Shown one piece after another: positions 51,700 to 59,205 of a DNA stretch of 64,000 nucleotides. How positions within the stretch are numbered: the first letter of the stretch is position 1; each line of letters starts with the position of its first letter. The notes under the pieces are model-generated. The model saw nothing but the letters and a program-made list of their open reading frames with translations, was not told the origin of the DNA and ran no database searches. The position numbers and the translations under genes are program-made. The stretch covers positions 16,969 through 80,968 of the forward strand of contig CALXKS010000074.1 in the NCBI GenBank assembly GCA_944389015.1, read 5' to 3'. This DNA comes from an uncultured Spirochaetaceae bacterium (GTDB lineage Bacteria; Spirochaetota; Spirochaetia; Sphaerochaetales; Sphaerochaetaceae).

Positions 51700-52779
51700 T
51701 TAATTTCCAGCCCTGCGGTATTTTCTCAAGAGATTCCTGCCCTTCTTTGTCAGATAATACCTCTGCTGTGGGTGATTGGGCTTCTCTGGGCAGGTCATAG
51801 CTGCAATCCCTGCAGATACTGCGGGCCCTAGGTACAGCTTACGGAAAGAAGTCTTATCGGAAAGAGCCATCCGATCCATGATCGCAGCTCTGCTCAGCTC
51901 ATCGCTGCCAATAGCATTCATCAGATTGATCATATTCTCAGTTATGCATGCATCATCAGAAAGCCTTTCCGTGATATCCACAAGCATATCCCTGTTTCTG
52001 AAGCTTCCGATCATCTGATAGAGAAGACTCGTGAAAAACTTTGAGAGATACGAAATATCCGGGCAGACACCTGCAGAATGATTTGAATAGCAGGCCCTGA
52101 CCAAAGCATTCCTGAAATACCATGAATTGCTGGCGAAAAGATCATTTGAAACGGTAAAGCCAAGTGTTCTGAGATATTTCAGGATGAAAACAGCTGTTGT
52201 CCTTGTATTTCCTTCCCGGAAAGGATGGATCTGCCATATTCCTGCTGTGAATGAGGCAATATGGGAAGCAATCTCCTCTTTTGATAATCCTCTGTAGGAG
52301 AAAGCCTTCTCATTTGCAATATCATAGTTCACGCTTCTTTCTATTTCAGAAGCCAGCGAGTACATTACGCTTTCCTTTCCGCCAAGAACCCATTCACGTT
52401 TCGAAATATTCACATCCCTTATCTTCCCGGCATAAGAAAGAATACCGCTGAAAAGATCTTTGTGGATGGAACATAGCCCGGAAAAAGAGAAATCGAACTG
52501 TCCGGATATAAGACATTTGGTGATATTGATTGCAACAAGGCTTGCTTCTTCCTCATCTTCGTTATCATGGGTTTCCTTCTGCTCATAGTATTCATGAACC
52601 AGATTCTCAGCTTCAGCAAAGCTCAGATACCCATCGATATGCCGATTAGCAATATCAACAAGGTAGGAAGAAGGGGCAAGTCCATCAACATCCTGAAGCC
52701 CTATCCCAGTGCTCCAGAGTTCCTTTTTGTATTCCCGGCTGCTTCTGTCAAACTCCTCATATCCATTCCTATTTCCCAA
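51700..52779 (-). CDS. Fic family protein (AMPylator-type)
   Basis: The 359-residue protein has the Fic catalytic motif HPFREGNTR (His185 to Arg193) within a helical core, and a C-terminal winged-helix-like region ending in KGRNLLRKYRRAG. Fic enzymes transfer AMP or other nucleotide parts to protein hydroxyls. No separate antitoxin gene is beside it, and I do not find a clean inhibitory (S/T)xxxE(G/N) motif. The start is TTG at 52779 with AGGAG six bases upstream. A G-rich tandem repeat lies 69 bases upstream. Confidence 0.88.
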   Translation of the reverse strand: MGNRNGYEEFDRSSREYKKELWSTGIGLQDVDGLAPSSYLVDIANRHIDGYLSFAEAENLVHEYYEQKETHDNEDEEEASLVAINITKCLISGQFDFSFSGLCSIHKDLFSGILSYAGKIRDVNISKREWVLGGKESVMYSLASEIERSVNYDIANEKAFSYRGLSKEEIASHIASFTAGIWQIHPFREGNTRTTAVFILKYLRTLGFTVSNDLFASNSWYFRNALVRACYSNHSAGVCPDISYLSKFFTSLLYQMIGSFRNRDMLVDITERLSDDACITENMINLMNAIGSDELSRAAIMDRMALSDKTSFRKLYLGPAVSAGIAAMTCPEKPNHPQQRYYLTKKGRNLLRKYRRAGN

Positions 52780-52847
52780 ACTCTTCTCCTTTGTACTGAA
52801 ATCATATCCACGATATAGCAGATTCCGCGATTCCTCTCAAGTTAGTT

Positions 52848-52869
52848 GGTGGGTGGGTTGGTGGGTGGG
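52848..52869. repeat. Tandem TTGGTGGGTGGG repeat, G-quadruplex candidate
   Basis: Two copies of TTGGTGGGTGGG in a row give four runs of three G (52851-53, 55-57, 63-65, 67-69) with loops of 1, 5 and 1 bases on the plus strand. This meets the usual G-quadruplex pattern. It lies between the sufB-like stop and the fic start. Confidence 0.7.
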
Positions 52870-52913
52870 TAAATCCTGAAACCGCTCTGGCAATCATGCA
52901 ATTGACAGCTGCA

Positions 52914-53831
52914 TCACTTCAGGAATCCCATTATGATCTTCTCCTCAGCCTCTTCCTCCGTAAGCCCGAATGTACGGAGCTTCAAGAGCTGCTCGCCAGC
53001 GATCTTCCCTATCGCGGCTTCATGTATAAGGGATGCATCGATATTATTCGCATCAAGCTGCGGAGTCGCGCTGACAGTTCCATGCTCTGTGATTATCGCA
53101 TCGCACTCACTGTGCCCGGAGCACCTTGCGTTGCCCTTTATGACAGAGTGGTATGCCTGATGGGACTCATCCCTTGCAACCGATCTCGAGACGATATCGA
53201 CAGAGCTGTCATCACCGTTAAGATCCACAGAGAACTCAGTGATGGCCCTGTCATCACCATTTGTGAGAATGCGTTCATGGACGATGAAGGAACCGGACCG
53301 GGCAACAGCTGCCCTTGTCGTGCGCTTTGCAGAGCTCACCCCGCCAATCTGCACGGAGTCGATCTCCAGAGTGCTGCCCTCTCCTATATCAGCTGTGGTA
53401 ACAGGATCTATGCTCCGCTTCGCAATCCCATTGCCAAGACCCACATGCTTCTCTATGTACTTCACATAGCTTCTATCGCCTATGATGAAATGGTGTATGC
53501 CATTATGCCTTGCAGCTTCTCCATGCTCTGAATGTACTCCGCATCCTGCCTCTATCTCGATATTGCAGTCTGTCCCGATATGGAAATCGTTATAGACAAG
53601 ATCATCAATGCCTCCATGTGTAACGCAGGCAGGGATTGCAAGACGCTCCCCTCTGGTCCCATTGTCAACATAGATATCAAGGCCGGGCCTGTCCTTCTTT
53701 GGAACGATATGGATATGCTGGCTGCTCTTCATAGCGATGCCCTTACCATCCTCCCTGATTGAATATGCATCGCATGATGATGCCTTCCAGTCAGAGACAA
53801 TCCTCAGTATCTCCTCCGTTCTCTCATTCAT
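52914..53831 (-). CDS. sufB: SufB/SufD-type Fe-S assembly scaffold, short (SmsB-like)
   Basis: The 305-residue protein has the SufB/D beta-helix core: HIHIVPKKD, IEAGCGVHSEHGEAARHNGIHHFIIGD and the conserved C-terminal GHSECDAIITEHGTVSATPQLDANNIDASLIHEAAIGKI, where Cys, Glu and His are likely cluster ligands. Full SufB is about 480 residues; this short form with SufC alone matches the minimal SMS systems of anaerobes. The ATG at 53831 overlaps the sufC stop by eight bases. No sufS or sufU is in the window. Confidence 0.88.
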   Translation of the reverse strand: MNERTEEILRIVSDWKASSCDAYSIREDGKGIAMKSSQHIHIVPKKDRPGLDIYVDNGTRGERLAIPACVTHGGIDDLVYNDFHIGTDCNIEIEAGCGVHSEHGEAARHNGIHHFIIGDRSYVKYIEKHVGLGNGIAKRSIDPVTTADIGEGSTLEIDSVQIGGVSSAKRTTRAAVARSGSFIVHERILTNGDDRAITEFSVDLNGDDSSVDIVSRSVARDESHQAYHSVIKGNARCSGHSECDAIITEHGTVSATPQLDANNIDASLIHEAAIGKIAGEQLLKLRTFGLTEEEAEEKIIMGFLK

Positions 53832-54552
53832 TTGATGCCCCCTTCCAGCCTGCAGGACATGCCGGACAGCACTGCGGATGGAGAATATGCCCGAGAACAT
53901 CTTTTCCGGCACCGTCCTCCTTGACCCTGCCATTCTCGATTACGATTATCCTGTCGGCAATGCTCAGGATCCTCTCCTGATGCGAGATGATTATCTCGGT
54001 ATTCCCAGAGGCCTTCATCTCGGAGAATGCATCTATGAGACCTGCGAATGACCACAAGTCTATGCCAGCCTCTGGCTCATCGAATATCGAGAGCTTCGTA
54101 CCGCGCGCAAGAACAGTCGCAATCTCTATGCGCTTGATCTCTCCCCCGGAGAGAGATGCATCGACATCTCTGTCGATATAGTCCTTCGCACATAGGCCTA
54201 CCTTCGAAAGGAGCATGCAGAGCCCTTTCTCATCAAGGGCTTCCGGAGATGCTATCTCCAAGAGGTCCCTTACAGTGAGTCCCTTGAAGCGGACAGGCTG
54301 CTGGAAGGCATAGCTGATGCCCCTTCTTGCCCTCTCCGTCACATCAAGATCCGTTATATCCGAACCATCAAAGAAGATTCTTCCGCCATCTGGCTTCTCA
54401 ATACCTGCTATTATCTTCGCAAGCGTAGTCTTCCCTCCTCCATTCGGGCCTGTGATTGCTACAAGACCGCTCTCTGCAACCACGAAGCTTACGGAGTCGA
54501 TCACGCGCTTGCCATCAGGAGTGCTCCAGGAAATATCTCTCAGTTCAAGCAT
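53824..54552 (-). CDS. sufC: Fe-S assembly ATPase SufC (SmsC-like)
   Basis: The 242-residue ABC ATPase has Walker A GPNGGGKTT (35-43), Q-loop AFQQPVRFKGL, signature LSGGEIKRIEIA near 135 and Walker B LSIFDEPEAGID. The C-terminus carries a short Cys-containing tail, HPQCCPACPAG. SufC drives cluster assembly on SufB. No Shine-Dalgarno sequence precedes the ATG; a -35/-10 pair ends six bases upstream, so it is another leaderless candidate. Confidence 0.9.
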   Translation of the reverse strand: MLELRDISWSTPDGKRVIDSVSFVVAESGLVAITGPNGGGKTTLAKIIAGIEKPDGGRIFFDGSDITDLDVTERARRGISYAFQQPVRFKGLTVRDLLEIASPEALDEKGLCMLLSKVGLCAKDYIDRDVDASLSGGEIKRIEIATVLARGTKLSIFDEPEAGIDLWSFAGLIDAFSEMKASGNTEIIISHQERILSIADRIIVIENGRVKEDGAGKDVLGHILHPQCCPACPAGWKGASNE

Positions 54553-54558
54553 AGATAA

Positions 54559-54587
54559 AAGATAATGATTATGAAATCAATAGTGAA
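54559..54587 (-). promoter_or_regulatory. Leaderless promoter of sufC
   Basis: Minus strand: TTCACT (54582-54587), 17 bases, TATCTT (54559-54564), six bases, ATG at 54552. Confidence 0.5.
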
Positions 54588-54625
54588 GAGCTCCACCTTG
54601 CCAAGGAGGAACTCCTGATGCCGGG

Positions 54626-55402
54626 TCAAATGATCAGGAACCCTGAAGTGACAGGAAGCTTCCCTCCATGGATCAGATGCTCCCGGGCCTTTCCTGCAAG
54701 GGAAGTCTCAGCCTCATAATCCTCAGGATCATCATTCAGGATACCGAAGATCCTCTCCTCCGCCTGCCGTCTGGAATAATCGGAAGAGACAATAGTGAAC
54801 ATCGATGAAAAGGCTTTTATCCTTGAAGAATCATCCAGCAGCCTAGACAGCTCTTCCGAGAGAAGCCATGAGGAGCAGCAGAGCCTGATCGAATCTTCTC
54901 CGAAGAACTGCTTTGCTTTTCTGAAAGAAGAGCGCACGCTCCACTGAGAGATATCACTGCCTTTTGGAATATGGAGATTCAGAGTGTATAGATCATCAAT
55001 CTGATCCCTCAGCTGGTACTGCAGCGATCCAAGAGCGAAGATCCTTAGCTGCAGGTGGTTAGCAAGCCACCTGACCTCCACCAGTCCTGGCTCACCGTTA
55101 TGTGTTCTCTCATATTCCTCTTCCCATCTCGGGATATCAGTGAATGTAGATAATGCTATATCATCGCTTATGCCACGCTTCCTGTATTCCGGGAGGGCTA
55201 TCGAATAAGCTGCAGCTGAGACAATGGCAAGAGCCTTCCGGGGATCGGAGAATTGCTCACCATTTATGATTGCACCATATCCTCTGACGGCCTCTTCATA
55301 GGAAACATTGGCGGAAAGCACACAGCTCTTTGCCCTGCTATTCATATGGATCAGGTCAAGAAATGAAGGAAATGTGATTTCTCCTGACTGCAACATTTTC
55401 AT
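54626..55402 (-). CDS. Acyltransferase-like protein (DUF5596 / GNAT-like C-terminal domain)
   Basis: A 258-residue protein. The C-terminal 130 residues match the pattern of the GNAT-like C-terminal domain found in acyltransferase-domain proteins: LFALGSLQYQL-like (IFALGSLQYQLRDQ), LNLHIPKGSDIS, a Ser-rich helix ending AKQFFGE, CCSSWLLSEELSRLL, and a SSMFTIVSSDYS close. The N-terminal half corresponds to DUF5596. Biochemical role unknown. No ribosome-binding site is seen; TTGTAG, 18 bases, TATATT lies 11 bases before the ATG, so the leader is at most a few bases. Confidence 0.65.
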   Translation of the reverse strand: MKMLQSGEITFPSFLDLIHMNSRAKSCVLSANVSYEEAVRGYGAIINGEQFSDPRKALAIVSAAAYSIALPEYRKRGISDDIALSTFTDIPRWEEEYERTHNGEPGLVEVRWLANHLQLRIFALGSLQYQLRDQIDDLYTLNLHIPKGSDISQWSVRSSFRKAKQFFGEDSIRLCCSSWLLSEELSRLLDDSSRIKAFSSMFTIVSSDYSRRQAEERIFGILNDDPEDYEAETSLAGKAREHLIHGGKLPVTSGFLII

Positions 55403-55489
55403 ATATGTTAATCAATATAAAATATACAAGGTTGAATCTACAATATAAGTATATATACAAACTGACAAACCATCTCAGATAAAATCCTG

Positions 55490-57049
55490 TTATATTATAT
55501 TAACAACCATCTGATATATGAAATTCTGTGGATATAAAAAAGGATCCTCTTTTAATAACTCAATGATCTTTGCCTTACGGTATACTACGGTATTCCGATG
55601 AACATTGAGAACCGTTGCGGCAATTGAAATATCTGAATTACATTGTATAAGAACCTTCAATGTTCTGAGAAGTTCTCCACTTGCATCATTATCCAGAAGC
55701 CCCTCTAACTTCTTTTGACACATCTTGTGGACTTCAGGATTTGTATTCAATCCGCTAGCATATTCATATCCCCATACCTCATAATAGTGAGTGCTATGGT
55801 TCTTTCCGTATATCTTCAACCCGATATCCGCAGCACTGACAGATTGTCTGTATGCATCTGCAATCTCTGCAACAGATTCAAACCTATTGCTGATTCCAAT
55901 TGAAACAGTAAAATCGTCAATAGTAGAGAATAGGTTTTCAAGCCGCTTTCCTAGAATTGAAAGATCCTCATCCGCTTCGCAATCCGCAAGAAGATTGATT
56001 ATGCAATCCTGATACACAAATGAAATGTTTTCCCTGTTCAGAGCTTTGATCATTGATTTTATCCGGCTGATCAACCAATTGGAAATCGTCTCTTCAAGGG
56101 CTGTCTTATCATTCTTAGAGATGAATCTGACAATAAGAATATGATGAATGAGCTGTATTCTGACACCTATCCTGTTCCCCATTTCAATTGCTGAAGCATC
56201 GGAAGCAAAATCCCTATTCTCAAGATGCTTCCAGTATTCCCGGATAAACTCTCGTTTTGTCTCAGCTGCAGTGAATCTTCTTGAAAGCAATATGGAAAAC
56301 GCCACATAAAAACTTTCACCCAGCTGCGTATCAGAAATATTCTGCTTATCAATTATTGCGAATCCATTCCTCTGAAGATCATCATTTTTCACTACAATAA
56401 TCAATTGATCAGCATACTCGAATGATTCATCATTCGGAAATCGATTGCTTTCATGAAAATTTAGAAGCATCTGCTGATCACGGAATGTAATATTCTCAGA
56501 TTTGTTTGAATATAAGCAATGATATTTATAATCGAAAAAAGAAACAGCCAAATCTGAAACAGCAGAGATTTTCTTCAATGCATCATGGATCCTCGGCTCT
56601 GTAAGTGCAATTTTTATAATATCTGAGCGAACATATCTGAACTCAGGATCCCGAGGCAACCGCATCAATCTGTAATAGATAGGATTCATTATCGCCAAAT
56701 AATTAAGCGATGGATTTGCTGCAATAAGCGGAAACTGCAATTCTTCGCACAGATGCAATAACTCTGGCTTGATCTGTTTTATATGCAAACCTATATGACC
56801 AATAATCAATCCAGAACAATGGCATCCTGCAAGAGCTCTTATAATATGTTCCTGAGCTGTATAGTCATCCTTTACAGAATAGAAGGAAGAAATATACAGC
56901 TCATAGCTTGAAGCCCACTGTGATACGGACGGATCAGCAATCTCAAGTATGCTGATATTCCGGACCTCCCTATCAATATAGTCCTTCCCTGCCAGCACCT
57001 TGGCATCGCTCAATCCTCCGAAAGACAGGCATTCACGAATAGTAAGCAC
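55490..57049 (-). CDS. PucR family transcriptional regulator
   Basis: The 519-residue regulator has the PucR N-terminal domain (MLTIRECLSFGGLSDAKVLAG, GLIIGHIG near 79, FPLIAANPSLNY near 106). A GGDEF-like middle follows (about 290-400), then the C-terminal PucR HTH (LIQCNSDISIAATVLNVHRNTVVYR). Relatives control purine and organic-acid catabolism. GTG at 57049 with AGAGGA six bases upstream is the start. It is the last gene of the TRAP/dehydratase operon and is the likely activator of that operon. Confidence 0.88.
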   Translation of the reverse strand: MLTIRECLSFGGLSDAKVLAGKDYIDREVRNISILEIADPSVSQWASSYELYISSFYSVKDDYTAQEHIIRALAGCHCSGLIIGHIGLHIKQIKPELLHLCEELQFPLIAANPSLNYLAIMNPIYYRLMRLPRDPEFRYVRSDIIKIALTEPRIHDALKKISAVSDLAVSFFDYKYHCLYSNKSENITFRDQQMLLNFHESNRFPNDESFEYADQLIIVVKNDDLQRNGFAIIDKQNISDTQLGESFYVAFSILLSRRFTAAETKREFIREYWKHLENRDFASDASAIEMGNRIGVRIQLIHHILIVRFISKNDKTALEETISNWLISRIKSMIKALNRENISFVYQDCIINLLADCEADEDLSILGKRLENLFSTIDDFTVSIGISNRFESVAEIADAYRQSVSAADIGLKIYGKNHSTHYYEVWGYEYASGLNTNPEVHKMCQKKLEGLLDNDASGELLRTLKVLIQCNSDISIAATVLNVHRNTVVYRKAKIIELLKEDPFLYPQNFIYQMVVNII

Positions 57050-57078
57050 TATAATTCCTCTTACAGAGTATTATACAT

Positions 57079-57414
57079 TCAAACACCTTGGAAACCTAGC
57101 AATGTCATCATTTCATCACCGGTATTGACAAAACAGTGTCTTTCAAAAGGATCAATGTATATTAAATCCCCTTCATTCACCTCCGTGATTTTATCACCAC
57201 TGCGCAGCTGGCCATGACCACATACAATATATGTAATATGGATTCCCGCATGCTGATGATCCTTTGTATTCCCACCGGGAATAATATCGTTATATGTTAT
57301 TCCGGGAGTTTTCCCTTCAACTTTTGGGATTATCTGCCTATAAAGCATCCCCCTAGCACCACTTTCTTCAGAAATCACTCCATTTATTTTCTTGCAATTG
57401 ACTATACTCGACAT
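57079..57414 (-). CDS. Cupin domain protein
   Basis: A 111-residue single cupin. Motif 1 is GGNTKDHQHAGIHITYIVCGHG with His ligands in HQHxGxH, and motif 2 is GDLIYIDPFERHCFVN. It could be a metal-dependent isomerase, lyase or a binding protein; small cupins often accompany acid catabolic genes. It overlaps the end of the dehydratase small-subunit gene by 13 bases and has GGGGAG before its ATG. Confidence 0.88.
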   Translation of the reverse strand: MSSIVNCKKINGVISEESGARGMLYRQIIPKVEGKTPGITYNDIIPGGNTKDHQHAGIHITYIVCGHGQLRSGDKITEVNEGDLIYIDPFERHCFVNTGDEMMTLLGFQGV

Positions 57415-57935
57415 ACATTCTCCCCTTCCAGTTTTTGCCTCATATACCCGATTATTCCTCCTGCCGAGATAATACGGATTGCCATCTCAGACAAAGGTTC
57501 AATATCAATGGTTTTTCCGGTTGTGCAATTCGTCAAAACCCATTTTTCAAGATCAACATCAAGTATGTCACCTTCAGAAACAACATCAGATATATTAGGT
57601 ACTTCGAGAACAGGAAAGCCTATTGCAATTGAATTCCTTTGATACAATCTTGCAACGGAATCTGCTATAAGAATATCAAATCCCATATCCCTAATTACGG
57701 TCGTTGCTTGTTCCCTATGAGAGCCAAAGCCGAAATTCCGACCAGCAATAAGTATTGATCCAGGCTGTACCTCCTTATAAAAATCAGGACGTACAGATTC
57801 AAATGCATGAATCATAACATCTTGCTGTTCTGCTTTATCGGCATGACCGAAAGATATAGTCATTGCGGGTGCAATTACATCAGTATCAATATTATCTCCG
57901 AATTTATATGCTTTTCCATGAAATGTAGTTTTCAC
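57402..57935 (-). CDS. Aconitase-superfamily dehydratase, small subunit (LeuD-like)
   Basis: The 177-residue subunit has the swivel-domain sequence GKAYKFGDNIDTDVIAPA and the GRNFGFGSHREQA active-site loop, with ARLYQRNSIAIGFPV. The loop that fixes substrate in isopropylmalate and homoaconitate enzymes (near GRYL-T after IDTDVI) reads APAMTISFG here. That argues for a different 2-hydroxyacid. The GTG start has AAGGAGG five bases upstream. It follows the large subunit by 12 bases. Confidence 0.85.
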   Translation of the reverse strand: MKTTFHGKAYKFGDNIDTDVIAPAMTISFGHADKAEQQDVMIHAFESVRPDFYKEVQPGSILIAGRNFGFGSHREQATTVIRDMGFDILIADSVARLYQRNSIAIGFPVLEVPNISDVVSEGDILDVDLEKWVLTNCTTGKTIDIEPLSEMAIRIISAGGIIGYMRQKLEGENVCRV

Positions 57936-57947
57936 ACACGCCTCCTT

Positions 57948-59204
57948 TTATACTTCAGTTATCTCACCCGCAATTGCAGCAGCTGCTACAATCTTTGGAT
58001 TTGCGATATAAACTTTACAATTCTTTCCGCCTAGCCTTCCATTATGATTTCTAGTGGTGGAGGTAATTGCATTTTCGTTCTCACCCAATCTCCCTTGCAT
58101 TCCAAGGCACAGATGACACCCTGGCGAAAGGACTTGTACTCCAGAATCCAGCAAACCATCAATTATTCCCTCATGCATGGCAGCTTTATATACATTCCAC
58201 GATGCAGGCTGAACAAGAAACCTTGTCCTTCGATGTACATGATGTCCCTTAAGAACTTCCCAGACTGCTCTCAGATCCTCAAGTCTGCCATTTGCGCAAG
58301 ACCCAACCTGTGCCTGATGAATTGGAGTCCCCTTCACATCATCAAGCCCCGCAATATTCTCAAAATTATGAGGACAAGCAATAAGCGGTTTCAGTGTACC
58401 TAGGTCTACCTCTATTTCGCTCTCGTACATAGCATCATCATCAGGAGATACAGGGGTGTACTCAGGGATAGCCCCCTGACGGCACTCTATGAATTCTGCG
58501 GTCTTATCATCAAATTCAAAAAGCCCGAATTTTGCACCAAGTTCTACTGCATGCACAGAACAAGTAAGACGCTGGGATACAGACATTGCGGATGCACCTG
58601 GGCCACAAAATTCCAAGGATTTGTAAAGGCCTAACGAAACACTGTACTTTTTAGCTAAATAGAACATAAGATCTTTAGGATCTGTCCATTTTCCGAAGTC
58701 TCCTTTCAGAAAAATCTTAATTGTCTGGGGAACCCTGAACCACAATTCACCAAAAGTCATCGCATACGCAAGTTCATGCTCCCCCATCCCTGAACTGACA
58801 CAATTAAGTGCACCCCACGCACAGCTATGGGAATCTGAACCAAGGCTCAATTCGCCAGGAAGTGCCCAGTTTTCTACAGAATGCTGATGTATTACAGAAC
58901 ATGACATATCCTTGAAATACTTTATTCCATATTTATCTATCAGCTTTCTTATCATCTGCTGGCGAACAGCCTGCGTTTCATTAAGAGGCGGTTCAAAATG
59001 ATCAATTACAACATGTACTCTATCTAGATCCCAGATTCGGGGAAGACCATCGGTCATTCCTCCATTCACTGCAGCCGCATGAATACGATAGAATTCCTCA
59101 TCAGCAATTATCCTATCGATTTTAGCATCCACATACTGTCCTGGATGGACAATATCGAGACCGCTATTCCGTGCCAGCACTTTTTCTGCGATAGTCATTC
59201 CCAT
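57948..59204 (-). CDS. Aconitase-superfamily dehydratase, large subunit (LeuC-like)
   Basis: A 418-residue large subunit of the archaeal-type isopropylmalate/homoaconitate dehydratase group. It has HVVIDHFEPP near 66, GSDSHSCAWGALNCVSSGMG near 127 and GSCANGRLEDLRA with the first cluster Cys. SPGCHLCLGMQG follows with the other two Cys, so a [4Fe-4S] cluster is expected. The usual SCTNGR reads SCANGR. It hydrates or dehydrates a hydroxyacid together with the LeuD-like subunit. No leuA or leuB is nearby, so leucine synthesis is unlikely. GGAGG is six bases from the ATG. Confidence 0.88.
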   Translation of the reverse strand: MGMTIAEKVLARNSGLDIVHPGQYVDAKIDRIIADEEFYRIHAAAVNGGMTDGLPRIWDLDRVHVVIDHFEPPLNETQAVRQQMIRKLIDKYGIKYFKDMSCSVIHQHSVENWALPGELSLGSDSHSCAWGALNCVSSGMGEHELAYAMTFGELWFRVPQTIKIFLKGDFGKWTDPKDLMFYLAKKYSVSLGLYKSLEFCGPGASAMSVSQRLTCSVHAVELGAKFGLFEFDDKTAEFIECRQGAIPEYTPVSPDDDAMYESEIEVDLGTLKPLIACPHNFENIAGLDDVKGTPIHQAQVGSCANGRLEDLRAVWEVLKGHHVHRRTRFLVQPASWNVYKAAMHEGIIDGLLDSGVQVLSPGCHLCLGMQGRLGENENAITSTTRNHNGRLGGKNCKVYIANPKIVAAAAIAGEITEV

Positions 59205-59205
59205 A

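Noticed and set aside
57402..59204. Annotation as leucine-biosynthetic leuCD
   Set aside because: No leuA/leuB neighbours, changed specificity loop, and placement in an uptake/catabolic operon.
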